Assembly: GCA_900556485.1 (NCBI GenBank)
Contig: USOX01000025.1
Location: 1 to 38,002 of the forward strand
Source: an uncultured Dysgonomonas sp.
GTDB taxonomy: Bacteria; Bacteroidota; Bacteroidia; Bacteroidales; Dysgonomonadaceae
Reading direction: 5' to 3'
DNA length: 38,002 nt
Position numbers and translations under genes: made by a program. Each line of letters starts with the position of its first letter. Positions within the stretch are counted from its first letter, which is position 1. This document shows positions 10,305 to 18,586 of this stretch, piece by piece. Under the pieces are notes generated by a model. It made no database searches and had not been told where the DNA came from. It saw only the letters and a program-made list of their open reading frames with translations.

Positions 10305-10319
10305 TTTGTTTGAAACAAA
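10305..10319. promoter_or_regulatory. Palindrome TTTGTTT-G-AAACAAA at the HTH gene start
   Basis: A 7-bp perfect inverted repeat around a single central base lies 6 bases upstream of the ATG at 10298. Its position would let a bound protein block transcription or translation of the HTH pair, so autoregulation is plausible. Confidence 0.4.
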
Positions 10320-10509
10320 GGTCTGATATTTAGAATCTTTGAAAGCCCAAGTTGGGATAACTATTTTTAGGTAAATATTTAATTGTCTAATAGATAAGGT
10401 TCTTATATTTAATTATTTTGACTGACTGAGATGAGAATCTGTGGTGTGGAATTTTACTGAATAAATATGAACTTTTGAGGCTATTTTTATCTCAATTCAT
10501 GTGGCGAAA

Positions 10510-10556
10510 TATGAAAAAAATAAATACCCAAGCTTGGGATCAACTTGGGTATTTGT
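10510..10556 (-). terminator. Intrinsic terminator after the DHFR-family gene
   Basis: A perfect 11-bp stem AAATACCCAAG (10522-10532) / CTTGGGTATTT (10544-10554) is followed on the - strand by ATTTTTTTCAT. It lies about 25 bases past the stop of the reductase gene. Confidence 0.7.
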
Positions 10557-10580
10557 AATCTGCTTTTATAGCTTATAAAA

Positions 10581-11114
10581 TTAAATATTTCGATGATATT
10601 CAACTTGTAATACATTATTACAGTATGAATGGGTATTTTGTAATTTCCAAGTCGATTTTTTAGCTGTATTGGGAAATAATGGAATTCCTGAACCAAGTAT
10701 TATCGGTATGATTGTAATTGTCATTTCATCTATTAAATTATTATCGAGAAACATCGAAATAATTTCTCCTCCACCCACAAGCCAGAGGTCTTTACCTTCT
10801 TGTTTTTTTATCTCTGATACAGTTTCTATGATATTCTCAGTAATAAAATGAATATTCTCTTTCAGATTATTCATCTTATTTCGGGTAATTATATATGATA
10901 TTTTGTCCTTATATGGATATATTACATCCATATTTAGAATATCCCGATAAGTCCTACCTCCCATAATTACACTATCAACAGAATTAAAGAATTCGTCATA
11001 ACCATAGTCCAATTCTGGTGTAATTGGATATGCTGAGAGCCAGTCTAAACCACCGTCTATATCAGCAATATATCCATCGATAGATGCTGCAATATATAAT
11101 TTTATTTTTCTCAT
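10581..11114 (-). CDS. Dihydrofolate reductase family (RibD C-terminal-like) protein
   Basis: A 177-aa protein of the DHFR / RibD-C superfamily of NADPH-dependent reductases. Visible family features are KLYIAASIDGYIADIDGGLDWL at the N-terminus, VIMGGRTYRDIL for the nucleotide-binding loop, and LWLVGGGEIISMFLDNNLIDE near residues 115-135. Members of this family are frequent passengers of Bacteroides resistance elements; the substrate is not known, and trimethoprim resistance should not be assumed. The frame is open upstream to 11288, but that segment lies in a structured non-coding region, so the ATG at 11114 is chosen. A good terminator follows the gene, and it appears to be a single transcription unit. 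Confidence 0.82.
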   Translation of the reverse strand: MRKIKLYIAASIDGYIADIDGGLDWLSAYPITPELDYGYDEFFNSVDSVIMGGRTYRDILNMDVIYPYKDKISYIITRNKMNNLKENIHFITENIIETVSEIKKQEGKDLWLVGGGEIISMFLDNNLIDEMTITIIPIILGSGIPLFPNTAKKSTWKLQNTHSYCNNVLQVEYHRNI

Positions 11115-11132
11115 AGTCAAAATATTTTTAGA

Positions 11133-11297
11133 TGTGCAATATACAAAAAAGAAGTGTGGAGCTTGCATTGCTCCGCTGTGAGGTACTGGTATACCCGAAG
11201 GACGAAACAAGCAAGTCCACACTATACTTTCGCATAGCATGAACATTGCACATTTCGTCTCGTCCTTCCAAAAATTACCAGTTTCCACAGCGAGACG
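11133..11297. repeat. Nested inverted repeats between the DHFR-family gene and rteC
   Basis: Several inverted pairs are packed here: TGTGCAAT (11133-11140) with 11245-11252; AGTGTGGA-g-CTTGC (11153-11166) with 11211-11223, leaving one bulged base; and CGTCTCG (11256-11262) with CGAGACG (11291-11297). In addition, 11174-11205 on the + strand and 11260-11292 on the - strand are diverged copies of one unit: CGCTGTG, then ACTGGTA, then GAAGGACGA. No protein is evident. It may be a structured RNA or a recombination-site remnant. Confidence 0.5.
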
Positions 11298-11324
11298 TTT
11301 ACGTGAACGTTATGTTATATATGT

Positions 11325-11352
11325 CAAGAGGTATTATGGATACCTCTTTTTT
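11325..11352 (+). terminator. Strong rho-independent terminator without an obvious gene
   Basis: AGAGGTAT-TATGG-ATACCTCT is a perfect 8-bp hairpin followed by a run of eight T on the + strand. No + strand coding region precedes it, so it may end a transcript coming from the structured region just upstream. It also lies just past the 3' end of rteC, but the T-run is in the wrong orientation to serve that gene. Confidence 0.65.
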
Positions 11353-11389
11353 TCTTTTTATTCATACAAATATAAGTTATTATTTCGAT

Positions 11390-12238
11390 TCATTTATTGT
11401 CCAATCCATCCATTCTTTCTTCGAGAAGCTTGATCAATTTATCTAAAAATAAAGTCCGGCTACCTTTACGCTCCCGAATTTCAAGGAATGTGTGATAAAA
11501 GTCTCCTAAGTTGATATTGAAGACCGTCTCAATATATTCAGCGAGCTCTTTTATATTCGTATTGCCATTATTGAAACATCCTGCACTATCCCATGCATAA
11601 ATCTGTTCTACAAGTTCTGCTTTTTTAGCTGTCCATGTAAGTCTTGTTTTAGGTAAATTAAAATCATTCTGAAAATTGCGTTCAAAATCATCAATGTTTA
11701 AAAGTTTGTTGTTGATATAGACAGTTAATCTTTCATTCGCAATCATTTTTGCAACCTTAAAATCGAAGCTTGTGGAGAACTTAGAGTCTCTTTCGAAATA
11801 GAAACAATCGAGAATTAACTGAATATCTGGCTTACCTCTTAGAAAATAATACTTATCAAGATGGGTACTTCCCGAACGATAATATTGATAAAAATCAGCG
11901 TTATTGTCAAAGAAATACTTTATGCGACCTAACATACCTTCTAAATAATTTTTTCGATCAATATAGCTTCCTGTCGGCATTCGCATTTCAAGATTATATA
12001 TCTTTCTATGGTAAATTAGAATGCTAAAAAGTTGAGGTTTCGTCTCTTTAAAAAAGGTGATTTCATCAAGCGTACTTTTAAATGTATAATTTGAAACAAA
12101 TTCTTTTAATTCATCAAATGTAGACTCCAATAATGAAATAATACTAATAGATTTCTGAAAGATATTACATTCCTCAGAATCAATAAGCTGAATTTCTTTA
12201 TTGATATTTTCTTTTATATTGCGAATAAATTGCTCCAT
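11390..12238 (-). CDS. rteC: RteC-type regulator of conjugative-transposon excision
   Basis: A 282-aa RteC family protein. In CTnDOT-like elements RteC, itself controlled by the RteA/RteB two-component system, activates the excision operon. Typical family features are FYQYYRSGSTHLDKYYFLRGK near residues 130-150, CFYFERDSKFSTSFDFKVAKMIAN, and a C-terminal winged-helix-like stretch with LTWTAKKAELVEQIYA, FNNGNTNIKELAEYIE and FLEIRERKGSRTLFLDKL. Length is normal and the frame is intact. No rteA, rteB or exc genes are in the window, so this copy is either separated from its partners by the insertion sequences or controlled from elsewhere. The ATG at 12238 is the first good start. Confidence 0.88.
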   Translation of the reverse strand: MEQFIRNIKENINKEIQLIDSEECNIFQKSISIISLLESTFDELKEFVSNYTFKSTLDEITFFKETKPQLFSILIYHRKIYNLEMRMPTGSYIDRKNYLEGMLGRIKYFFDNNADFYQYYRSGSTHLDKYYFLRGKPDIQLILDCFYFERDSKFSTSFDFKVAKMIANERLTVYINNKLLNIDDFERNFQNDFNLPKTRLTWTAKKAELVEQIYAWDSAGCFNNGNTNIKELAEYIETVFNINLGDFYHTFLEIRERKGSRTLFLDKLIKLLEERMDGLDNK

Positions 12239-12366
12239 TATATTATTGTATTCTGTTTTTTACGTATTAGATTCCTATTTTAGACTAGTCGAAGAAAGAA
12301 TAAGTCATAATAATCGCTCAAGCCTATAATTAGTTCATATAGGACATGTCTCCAACAATAGCTATA

Positions 12367-13218
12367 TTACAGAGATAAGGCTATAGCCAGACCTCCTTGT
12401 TTTCCATTATAAAAAGGGCTAAAAGATATTTGTTTGCTAAATGTACCTTTGTTCATAAACTTCCTCTGCAAATAGGGATAAAGCCAGTAAGCAGCCTTGG
12501 TGCTTAGAATACCGAGTCCGGCTCCCACAATAACATCTGCAAACCAGTGTTTGTCATTATATAAACGAAATATCCCTGTTCCGGTTGCAATGGTGTAGCC
12601 TGTTATGCCATACCATATTGAAACATCTTTATATTCCTGCCAAAGAAATTCCGCACCCATAAAAGCTACCGCTGTATGACCTGAGGGAAAAGAGTTTTTC
12701 GCTGATTTATCTGGTCTCTCTATCTTTGTTGAATACTTTATCGTATTTACTGATGCTGCCATAAAAAGAGTAGATATTCCTAAAATAAAGGTTCTGTCTT
12801 TAAAATTATTTTTACCTTTTATCCCCATTAAATTCAGTGCGTATACACTTCCTGCCGGAACATATTGAGAAATGTCATCTATGGTAAACTTCGAATCAAT
12901 ATGTTCTGTTACTTCATGCTTTACCTGCCTGTTAAGCAAATAATTATGCTCTATAGCTGTTTCAAATACACCATAAGCAATTAAAGCCGAAGGAATAATT
13001 AATTGCTTATATGAAAACTTAAGCTGTTTTACAGGTTTTATCTTGTCAGAAATGACTGTATCTACAGAAATTAAATTAGTAGAAGGTATATCACTGCCCT
13101 GAATCGAAAAATCGATGATTGGGTAGTTGCTTTGTAATGTATCATTATCTACTGTATCCGCTTTTACCGATTGAAATAAGAGCAAGAATAAGACAATACA
13201 AACCGATATGTTATTCAT
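12367..13218 (-). CDS. Phosphatase PAP2 family protein with signal peptide
   Basis: The 283-aa precursor starts with a signal peptide (MNNISVCIVLFLLLFQSVKA). The mature part contains all three PAP2 phosphatase motifs: KYSTKIERP (KX6RP-like) near residue 163, SFPSGHTA near 174-181, and R-LYNDKHWFADVIVGAGLG near 220-238 with the catalytic histidine and aspartate. Members hydrolyse lipid or undecaprenyl pyrophosphates in the envelope. It is the last gene of the metal-resistance cluster, 73 bases after the small membrane protein. PAP2 genes are seen at the ends of Bacteroidetes metal-efflux operons, though the link to metals is not explained. The start at 13218 gives the clean signal peptide; an upstream in-frame start at 13275 would add 19 residues before it. 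Confidence 0.84.
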   Translation of the reverse strand: MNNISVCIVLFLLLFQSVKADTVDNDTLQSNYPIIDFSIQGSDIPSTNLISVDTVISDKIKPVKQLKFSYKQLIIPSALIAYGVFETAIEHNYLLNRQVKHEVTEHIDSKFTIDDISQYVPAGSVYALNLMGIKGKNNFKDRTFILGISTLFMAASVNTIKYSTKIERPDKSAKNSFPSGHTAVAFMGAEFLWQEYKDVSIWYGITGYTIATGTGIFRLYNDKHWFADVIVGAGLGILSTKAAYWLYPYLQRKFMNKGTFSKQISFSPFYNGKQGGLAIALSL

Positions 13219-13291
13219 TGTTTTTTTATAATAATAAGATTCGTTTGGCTGAGCTAAAGAGTTGTGTCCAGCCAAACGAAATTTTGAAAAA

Positions 13292-13540
13292 TTACTTTCT
13301 GAAAATATAATTAGCTATAATCCATGCGTTGAAGCCAACAACCCCCATATATGGGATAGGATTATAATAATTAATACAATGCTCATTCTTACATCTGAAA
13401 AACAAAATCCATATGATAAAACCGATAATAGCCCCTATAGATATACTGATCAAAGACAGATATCGCTTTATAATAGGGCTCAGTTTTGATGGAGTTTCTT
13501 TTCTTGCTGCTAATCTTCTTATACGTCTCTTTTTACTCAT
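13292..13540 (-). CDS. Small membrane protein, DUF6132-like
   Basis: An 82-aa protein with a very basic N-terminus (KKRRIRRLAARK), then two predicted membrane segments around residues 28-47 and 63-79. Between them is a loop FFRCKNEHCINYYNPIPYMG with two cysteines. The pattern of a glycine-rich first helix, a Cys-x4-Cys loop, NP, and a second helix resembles DUF6132 proteins of Bacteroidetes. It lies 28 bases after the P-type ATPase gene and is probably cotranscribed. The cysteines and histidine of the loop could contact metal, but that is inference. The family assignment is tentative. Confidence 0.62.
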   Translation of the reverse strand: MSKKRRIRRLAARKETPSKLSPIIKRYLSLISISIGAIIGFIIWILFFRCKNEHCINYYNPIPYMGVVGFNAWIIANYIFRK

Positions 13541-13568
13541 GACGATAATAGTGTTAGTCGCAAGACTT

Positions 13569-15491
13569 TCAGAATCTCATTTTTAATATTCTGACCGCAT
13601 TTAGTATTGCTAGCAGAGAGACCCCAACATCAGCAAAGACTGCTTCCCACATGGTAGCCAAACCAAAACCACCTAAAATAAGTACAATCAGTTTAACCGA
13701 GAATGCCAATACTATATTCTGTATGACAACTTGCCTTGTAGCTTTAGCTATTTTAATAGAAGTTGCTATTTTGGATGGTTGATCTGTCTGAATGATTACA
13801 TCGGCCACTTCGATAGCAGCATCACTCCCCATTCCTCCCATTGCTATTCCAACATCACTTAATGCCAGTGAGGGAGCATCATTTATTCCATCTCCGACAA
13901 AAGCAATGACATTATTCTTTTCTGTTTTCAGTTCCTCTATATGACGAACCTTATCTTCAGGTAAGAGGTCCCCATAGGCACTGTCAATACCAAGGCTGGA
14001 TGCTACATTATTCGTTATGGAAGATTTATCCCCACTCAACATTACAACTTGTTTGATTCCAGATAAATGCATATCTGAAATAGCAGCCTGTGCATCATCT
14101 TTTACCTCATCCGCTATTGTTATATAGCCCGCATATTCTCCATTAATAGCTGCAATCACAATAGTCTCAACTATAAATTCAATTGTTCTGTCATAAGAGA
14201 TATTAAATTTCTGCATCAACTTAGCATTGCCCACCAATACTTCTTCTCCATTTACGATCCCTTTAAGTCCATGCCCTGATATTTCTTCCACATCTGTAGC
14301 TGTATAATTATCTGAATCCTTTGCAAATTGAACAATTGCTCTAGCAATGGGATGATTTGAGAATTTCTCTATGGCAGCAACAATAGCGACAAATTCCTCT
14401 TGCTTATCTTCATCGACCGACGCAACTTTCTGCACATTGAACACACCTTTGGTCAAAGTACCTGTTTTATCCATCACGACTGTATTGACCTTAGTCATTA
14501 AATCGAGATAGTTAGCTCCCTTGAAGAGTATGCCTGCTTTAGAAGCTGCTCCGATTCCGCCGAAATAGCCTAATGGGATAGAAATAACTAATGCGCAAGG
14601 ACAGGAGATTACCAAGAATACCAATGCACGGGATAACCATTCACTGAATATATAGTCGCTTACCAGAAAATAAGGAGTGACTGTAATAAGGAGTGCTAAT
14701 AGAAATACAATCGGAGTATATATCTTGGCAAATTTACGAATCAATAACTCTGTCTTTGCTTTTCGGGAAGTTGCATCTTGCACCATTTCTAGGATTCTGG
14801 CAAGAGAGCTATCCTGATACTTTTTAGCAACCTTAATTTCGATCACTTTATCAAGATTCAACATTCCTGCGAGTACAGTCTCGCCTGCTGAAATAGTTTT
14901 AGGTTTACTTTCACCTGTTAATGCTGCCGTATTAAAACTTGCAGATGATGCAAGCATTATTCCATCCAAGGGAACTTTCTCTCCGGCTTTTACCTGAATA
15001 ACTTCCTCAATTTCCACTTCTTCTGGAGATATTGTCTGATATGAGTCATTTCTATAAACAGTTGCTGTGTCAGGACGTACATCAAGCAATGCCTTAATGT
15101 TTCTTTTGGCTCTATTCACAGCCGAATCTTGAAACAATTCACCAATCGTATAAAATACCATTACAGCTACTCCTTCGGGATATTCGCCTATAATGAAAGC
15201 TCCAAGTGTAGCCATTCCCATAAGGGTAAACTCAGTGAAGAAATCCTTTTCCTTGATCGTTTCAACGGCTTCCCTAAAAACGGGAAAGGCAACAGGAATG
15301 TAAGCTATAATATACAACCCTAAACGAAGATAGCCGTTAAATATATCTGGAATAAAATTATCCATCGCAATACCAACAAGTAGCATAAGTAAACTTATTG
15401 AAACCGGGATATACTGCTTCCAGTTATTTTCAAACATCTGCGACTCGGTAGAGTCGCAAGATGTGCATTTATAATTATTCTCTGTATTCAT
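13569..15491 (-). CDS. Heavy-metal P1B-type ATPase (Zn/Cd/Pb type)
   Basis: A 640-aa inner-membrane cation pump. All core motifs are present: TGES at 192-195 (actuator), CPC at 297-299 in the transport helix, DKTGT at 341-345 (phosphorylated aspartate), NHP at 379-381 and GDGINDAP at 533-540. The final helix pair contains an Asp in FADVGVSLLAILNAVRIL, as in ZntA-type Zn2+/Cd2+/Pb2+ exporters. There is no N-terminal HMA (GMTCxxC) domain; instead a short CTSCDS motif at residues 9-14 may substitute as a metal contact. It lies downstream of the CzcCBA pump and winged helix genes and would move metal from cytoplasm to periplasm, from where the RND pump exports it. Confidence 0.92.
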   Translation of the reverse strand: MNTENNYKCTSCDSTESQMFENNWKQYIPVSISLLMLLVGIAMDNFIPDIFNGYLRLGLYIIAYIPVAFPVFREAVETIKEKDFFTEFTLMGMATLGAFIIGEYPEGVAVMVFYTIGELFQDSAVNRAKRNIKALLDVRPDTATVYRNDSYQTISPEEVEIEEVIQVKAGEKVPLDGIMLASSASFNTAALTGESKPKTISAGETVLAGMLNLDKVIEIKVAKKYQDSSLARILEMVQDATSRKAKTELLIRKFAKIYTPIVFLLALLITVTPYFLVSDYIFSEWLSRALVFLVISCPCALVISIPLGYFGGIGAASKAGILFKGANYLDLMTKVNTVVMDKTGTLTKGVFNVQKVASVDEDKQEEFVAIVAAIEKFSNHPIARAIVQFAKDSDNYTATDVEEISGHGLKGIVNGEEVLVGNAKLMQKFNISYDRTIEFIVETIVIAAINGEYAGYITIADEVKDDAQAAISDMHLSGIKQVVMLSGDKSSITNNVASSLGIDSAYGDLLPEDKVRHIEELKTEKNNVIAFVGDGINDAPSLALSDVGIAMGGMGSDAAIEVADVIIQTDQPSKIATSIKIAKATRQVVIQNIVLAFSVKLIVLILGGFGLATMWEAVFADVGVSLLAILNAVRILKMRF

Positions 15492-15503
15492 TACTATAAG
15501 TAT

Positions 15504-15728
15504 TTAATAATACATTTCACTCGTAGAGCTATTCAACTCAAGATAGAGTATTTCATTTTTGTAAATGAACTGGATCTTATTCTCTCGAGATAACCATCCT
15601 AATGCTAAACATATGTTTTTATCATTATATCCGGTCAATTCCCCTATTTGTCTTACGGATAATGCTCCTTCATTAGACAATAATTGCCATATTACTCCGG
15701 CATTTATTCCAATATCATTTTTCAACAT
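15504..15728 (-). CDS. Small winged helix-turn-helix protein (DUF2582-like)
   Basis: A 74-aa winged helix protein: IGINAGVIWQLLSNEGALSVRQIGELTGYNDKNICLALGWLSRENKIQF. The pattern of NAG-x-VW, a recognition helix and GWL-x-RE-x-KI matches the small wHTH (DUF2582-type) proteins of Bacteroidetes. It lies 12 bases upstream of the P-type ATPase and 26 bases after the PII-like gene, so it is part of the metal operon. Whether it senses metal or regulates the operon is unknown; it has no cysteine or histidine cluster suited to metal binding. Confidence 0.78.
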   Translation of the reverse strand: MLKNDIGINAGVIWQLLSNEGALSVRQIGELTGYNDKNICLALGWLSRENKIQFIYKNEILYLELNSSTSEMYY

Positions 15729-15754
15729 CTTGACTCTATTTTAAAAATTAATAA

Positions 15755-16096
15755 CTAATCAAGAAGCCACCTGTCATCAGGCAATCCGGTTCTGACTCTG
15801 ATTGCTCTTTCAACATCAGAGACATAGATTATACCGTCTCCTGAATTACCTGTTTTACCATATGTTGATATTATCGTAATTATTTTATCCACATCATCAT
15901 TGTTACACACTATCTCAATCTTCGCAACTTTACTATTGGTAAGTGCAAAATTCATGGATAAAGAAGCATCTTCACTTTTTAAATGCCCTGTACCTTCAGC
16001 CATTGAAACAGTAAGATTTGGAAATCCTGCATCAAGTAGTTCTCTTAGAATATCATTCACCTTAAACGGTTTAATAAAAGCTTTTATCTCTTTCAT
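15755..16096 (-). CDS. P-II family signalling protein of the metal-efflux-associated group
   Basis: A 113-aa PII/GlnB-like protein. KAFIKPFKVNDILRELLDAGFPNLTVSMAEGTG is the N-terminal beta-alpha-beta start and GDGIIYVSDVERAIRVRTG near residues 87-105 is the PII C-terminal signature. The T-loop differs from classic GlnB and lacks the uridylylated tyrosine context. A PII subgroup (PII-NG) is encoded next to CusABC/CzcABC-type heavy-metal pumps, and this gene sits exactly there, between the adaptor gene and the winged helix gene. It may couple nucleotide or metal status to efflux; the ligand is unknown. Confidence 0.85.
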   Translation of the reverse strand: MKEIKAFIKPFKVNDILRELLDAGFPNLTVSMAEGTGHLKSEDASLSMNFALTNSKVAKIEIVCNNDDVDKIITIISTYGKTGNSGDGIIYVSDVERAIRVRTGLPDDRWLLD

Positions 16097-16126
16097 GTGA
16101 TTTTATTATTTAATGTTTCAAAAAGA

Positions 16127-17323
16127 TTAATGACCATGTTCACCATGATCTGTACTCATAGATGCTAAATAAAATGCATTGGCTTTAACGATAGTCACAC
16201 CCTCTTCCAGTTTATTTACCAGAGTTATCTGTGTATATCCTAGTTCGCTTATACCTGTCAATACCTCAATCCTTTCAAAATGATAAGTTTTTACACCTTC
16301 TTCATTAGCTTCTTTCTCTAACACAAATATGTATTTCTTTCCTTCATTGCTGATAATAGCATCATTGGGTACAGCATCAGTTTTTTGTTTTCCAACATTA
16401 ATCAATCCCGTTACATACATACCCGGAATTAATTTAATATCTGCCTTACCTTTTATATTTGCATGAACGATAATTGCCTTGGTATCCCCTTCGAAAGACT
16501 TGTTGATTTCATAAATCTCACCTTTGAGATTAACACCGGGTTGGTTGGTGAGGGTAATATCCACTTCCTGTCCGATTCTTACCATATTAATATCCTTCTC
16601 AAAGACTTTAACATCGCAGTGTATACCTGCATTATCAGTAATACTCATTAGCGGTGTTTGCATATCGACATAACTTCCGGTACTGATATTGATTTTGCTG
16701 ACAGTTCCTGAAATAGGAGTTTTTATCGGAATTTGAGTAACCATATTACCTGAAGAAACCTGTTCGGAGCTAATGGATAATTGTCTTAGTTGCTTTTCTA
16801 AACCTGTTAGCTGCGCTTTAGTTATCTCGTAATTAGCTGTTGCCTGCTGCAAAGTTTTTTCAACCCCTGCACCTTGAGTGGATAAATCTTTTTGCCTTCT
16901 GTATTCTTGATCAGCAATCAATGCCTCTTTTTTAGTTGTCAGATAATTCTTTTGCAACTCCACTATTTCCGTATTTTCGAGATAGGCTACAGCTTGTCCG
17001 GCACTTACGGCTCGACCTTCAATCACCATTACCTGTTTGATGATCCCTCCTAACAGAGACGTTACTTCCGCTTTTTTCTGTGGATCCAAGGCCATTTCGC
17101 CATTTACTCGAATAATACTATTTAAGTCTCTCTGTTCAATTTTGCCAAGTTGAATATCCACAGCTTTCATTTGTGATTCGGTTAGCTCTACTTCTACCGA
17201 TTCGCCACCATGAGATTCTTCTGTACCTTCTTTTTCTGTTTCTACATCATTTTTAGGCTTTTGTCCGCATGACCCTAAAAATATAAGAGACAGAGCAATT
17301 ATCGCTATATATATTGTTTTCAT
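16127..17323 (-). CDS. czcB: RND efflux periplasmic adaptor (CzcB type), lipoprotein
   Basis: A 398-aa membrane-fusion protein. The N-terminus is a lipoprotein signal ending in LGSC (Cys19), so it is anchored to the inner membrane. A barrel/lipoyl region with VEGRAVSAGQAVAYLENTE, a coiled-coil hairpin (about 125-185) and the second lipoyl half with TPISGTVSKINISTGSYV follow. A histidine-containing C-terminus (STDHGEHGH) and acidic/histidine residues near the N-terminus (EESHGGESVEVE) could bind metal. It bridges CzcA and CzcC. The gene starts 9 bases after czcC. Length is typical for the family. Confidence 0.9.
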   Translation of the reverse strand: MKTIYIAIIALSLIFLGSCGQKPKNDVETEKEGTEESHGGESVEVELTESQMKAVDIQLGKIEQRDLNSIIRVNGEMALDPQKKAEVTSLLGGIIKQVMVIEGRAVSAGQAVAYLENTEIVELQKNYLTTKKEALIADQEYRRQKDLSTQGAGVEKTLQQATANYEITKAQLTGLEKQLRQLSISSEQVSSGNMVTQIPIKTPISGTVSKINISTGSYVDMQTPLMSITDNAGIHCDVKVFEKDINMVRIGQEVDITLTNQPGVNLKGEIYEINKSFEGDTKAIIVHANIKGKADIKLIPGMYVTGLINVGKQKTDAVPNDAIISNEGKKYIFVLEKEANEEGVKTYHFERIEVLTGISELGYTQITLVNKLEEGVTIVKANAFYLASMSTDHGEHGH

Positions 17324-17332
17324 AATTTTTTG

Positions 17333-18586
17333 TTATTTATTTCCTTGCAGGTAGTTTAACATAATGATTGTTTGATTGTAGTCATTGATAGCATTTGCAT
17401 ATAGTAAATGTATCTCTACTGCGGTTTTTAAATTCTGGATATACTCGACATAATCTATTTCTCCTTTTTCATATGAGACCTGTGATATGCGTGTTATATC
17501 TTCTGCTTGTTTGCTGCCACGAAGTGAATAATAGTCCAAAGCATTTTTAGCCTTGGTATATTCATTCAGATAAGTCTGATAATTCTTACGCATAGTAAGC
17601 ATAACCTCTTCCTGCTGAATCCTTGCTATTTCGACTTCTCTTTTAGCAGCTTTTGTTTTGGCTCTTTGTTCTCCAAAAAACAGAGGGACACTTATTCCTA
17701 CTTCAAAACCCATGAAATTACCCTTGTCAAAACGTTCTCTTTGTAAATCATATGGATTAAATCCTTTTATAAGAAACTGGTTTTTCAATGCAAAATTGAA
17801 ACTGGGCAGATATCCTTGTTTAATCACACTGAGGTTCTTTTCGCTTATGATCTTTTTATTAGCATAAACCTCACCAAGTGGTGTTTGCTCCGGATTGAAA
17901 TCATTAAAAGGATAGGCCGCATCCAAAACAGTCAGAGCAGGCTCAACAGGTTCGACTGCCTCTTCTGTATTCATCCAGCGTTGTAAGATTAGTTGTATGC
18001 TCTGATAATTCTTTTCAGCCTTTTGTAACTCAATTCTGTTTTCATTATAGAGTCGTTCAGCATTCATCTGTTCCAAACGTCCTGTTTCCCCTGATTTCAA
18101 CTTTGCGTTGGCGAGGAATAAGAATTTACCATAAATACTGTCCTGTTCCTGTAATATTTTGATATTTTCCTTTGCATAAAGCAATTGATAATATGTTGCT
18201 GATATTTCTTTTACGAGTTCATTGCGTGTAACGTCCAAATTACTTCGTTCCAGATTCGTTTCGGCTTTCAATAAGCCTCTGCGAGAACCATACACTGTAG
18301 GGAACTCAAAACTTTGGCTTAATGATATGCTATTATCAGGACTTCCTCCTGATGTTGGGTCCTGACTTAACGAAAAGCTTGTTTTATCAATATTAAAAGC
18401 AGTTCCTTGTAAATCTTTTGCTCTTTCAATTGAGATACGACCCGACTTCATGGTCAGGTTGTTATCTATTGCCGATTGAATGCATTCCTCCAATGATTTT
18501 GTTGTATTTTGCCCAAATAAAGCCGGAGCTAAAACAACAGTCATTGTTATGAATACAATAGTCGATATTATTATTTTTGTTTTCAT
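17333..18586 (-). CDS. czcC: TolC-family outer-membrane efflux protein (CzcC type)
   Basis: A 417-aa outer-membrane factor with a signal peptide (residues 1-25, ending ALFGQ). Long helical repeats of the TolC fold are visible, including SLEECIQSAIDNNLTM after the signal, ETNLERSNLDVTRNELVKEISATYYQLLYAKENI and the second-half copy KREVEIARIQQEEVMLTMRKNYQTYLNEY. It forms the exit channel of the tripartite metal pump. The ATG overlaps the stop of czcA (ATGA), so the two are translationally coupled. Confidence 0.9.
   Translation of the reverse strand: MKTKIIISTIVFITMTVVLAPALFGQNTTKSLEECIQSAIDNNLTMKSGRISIERAKDLQGTAFNIDKTSFSLSQDPTSGGSPDNSISLSQSFEFPTVYGSRRGLLKAETNLERSNLDVTRNELVKEISATYYQLLYAKENIKILQEQDSIYGKFLFLANAKLKSGETGRLEQMNAERLYNENRIELQKAEKNYQSIQLILQRWMNTEEAVEPVEPALTVLDAAYPFNDFNPEQTPLGEVYANKKIISEKNLSVIKQGYLPSFNFALKNQFLIKGFNPYDLQRERFDKGNFMGFEVGISVPLFFGEQRAKTKAAKREVEIARIQQEEVMLTMRKNYQTYLNEYTKAKNALDYYSLRGSKQAEDITRISQVSYEKGEIDYVEYIQNLKTAVEIHLLYANAINDYNQTIIMLNYLQGNK

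Noticed and set aside
11115..11288. N-terminal extension of the DHFR-family protein
   Set aside because: The frame is open but the DHFR fold begins at the ATG at 11114, and the upstream segment is made of inverted repeats that read as non-coding DNA.
11133..11320. Integron attC site upstream of the DHFR-family gene
   Set aside because: The palindromic layout with a bulged base resembles attC, but no paired RYYYAAC / GTTRRRY boxes are found at the ends and there is no integron integrase in the window.
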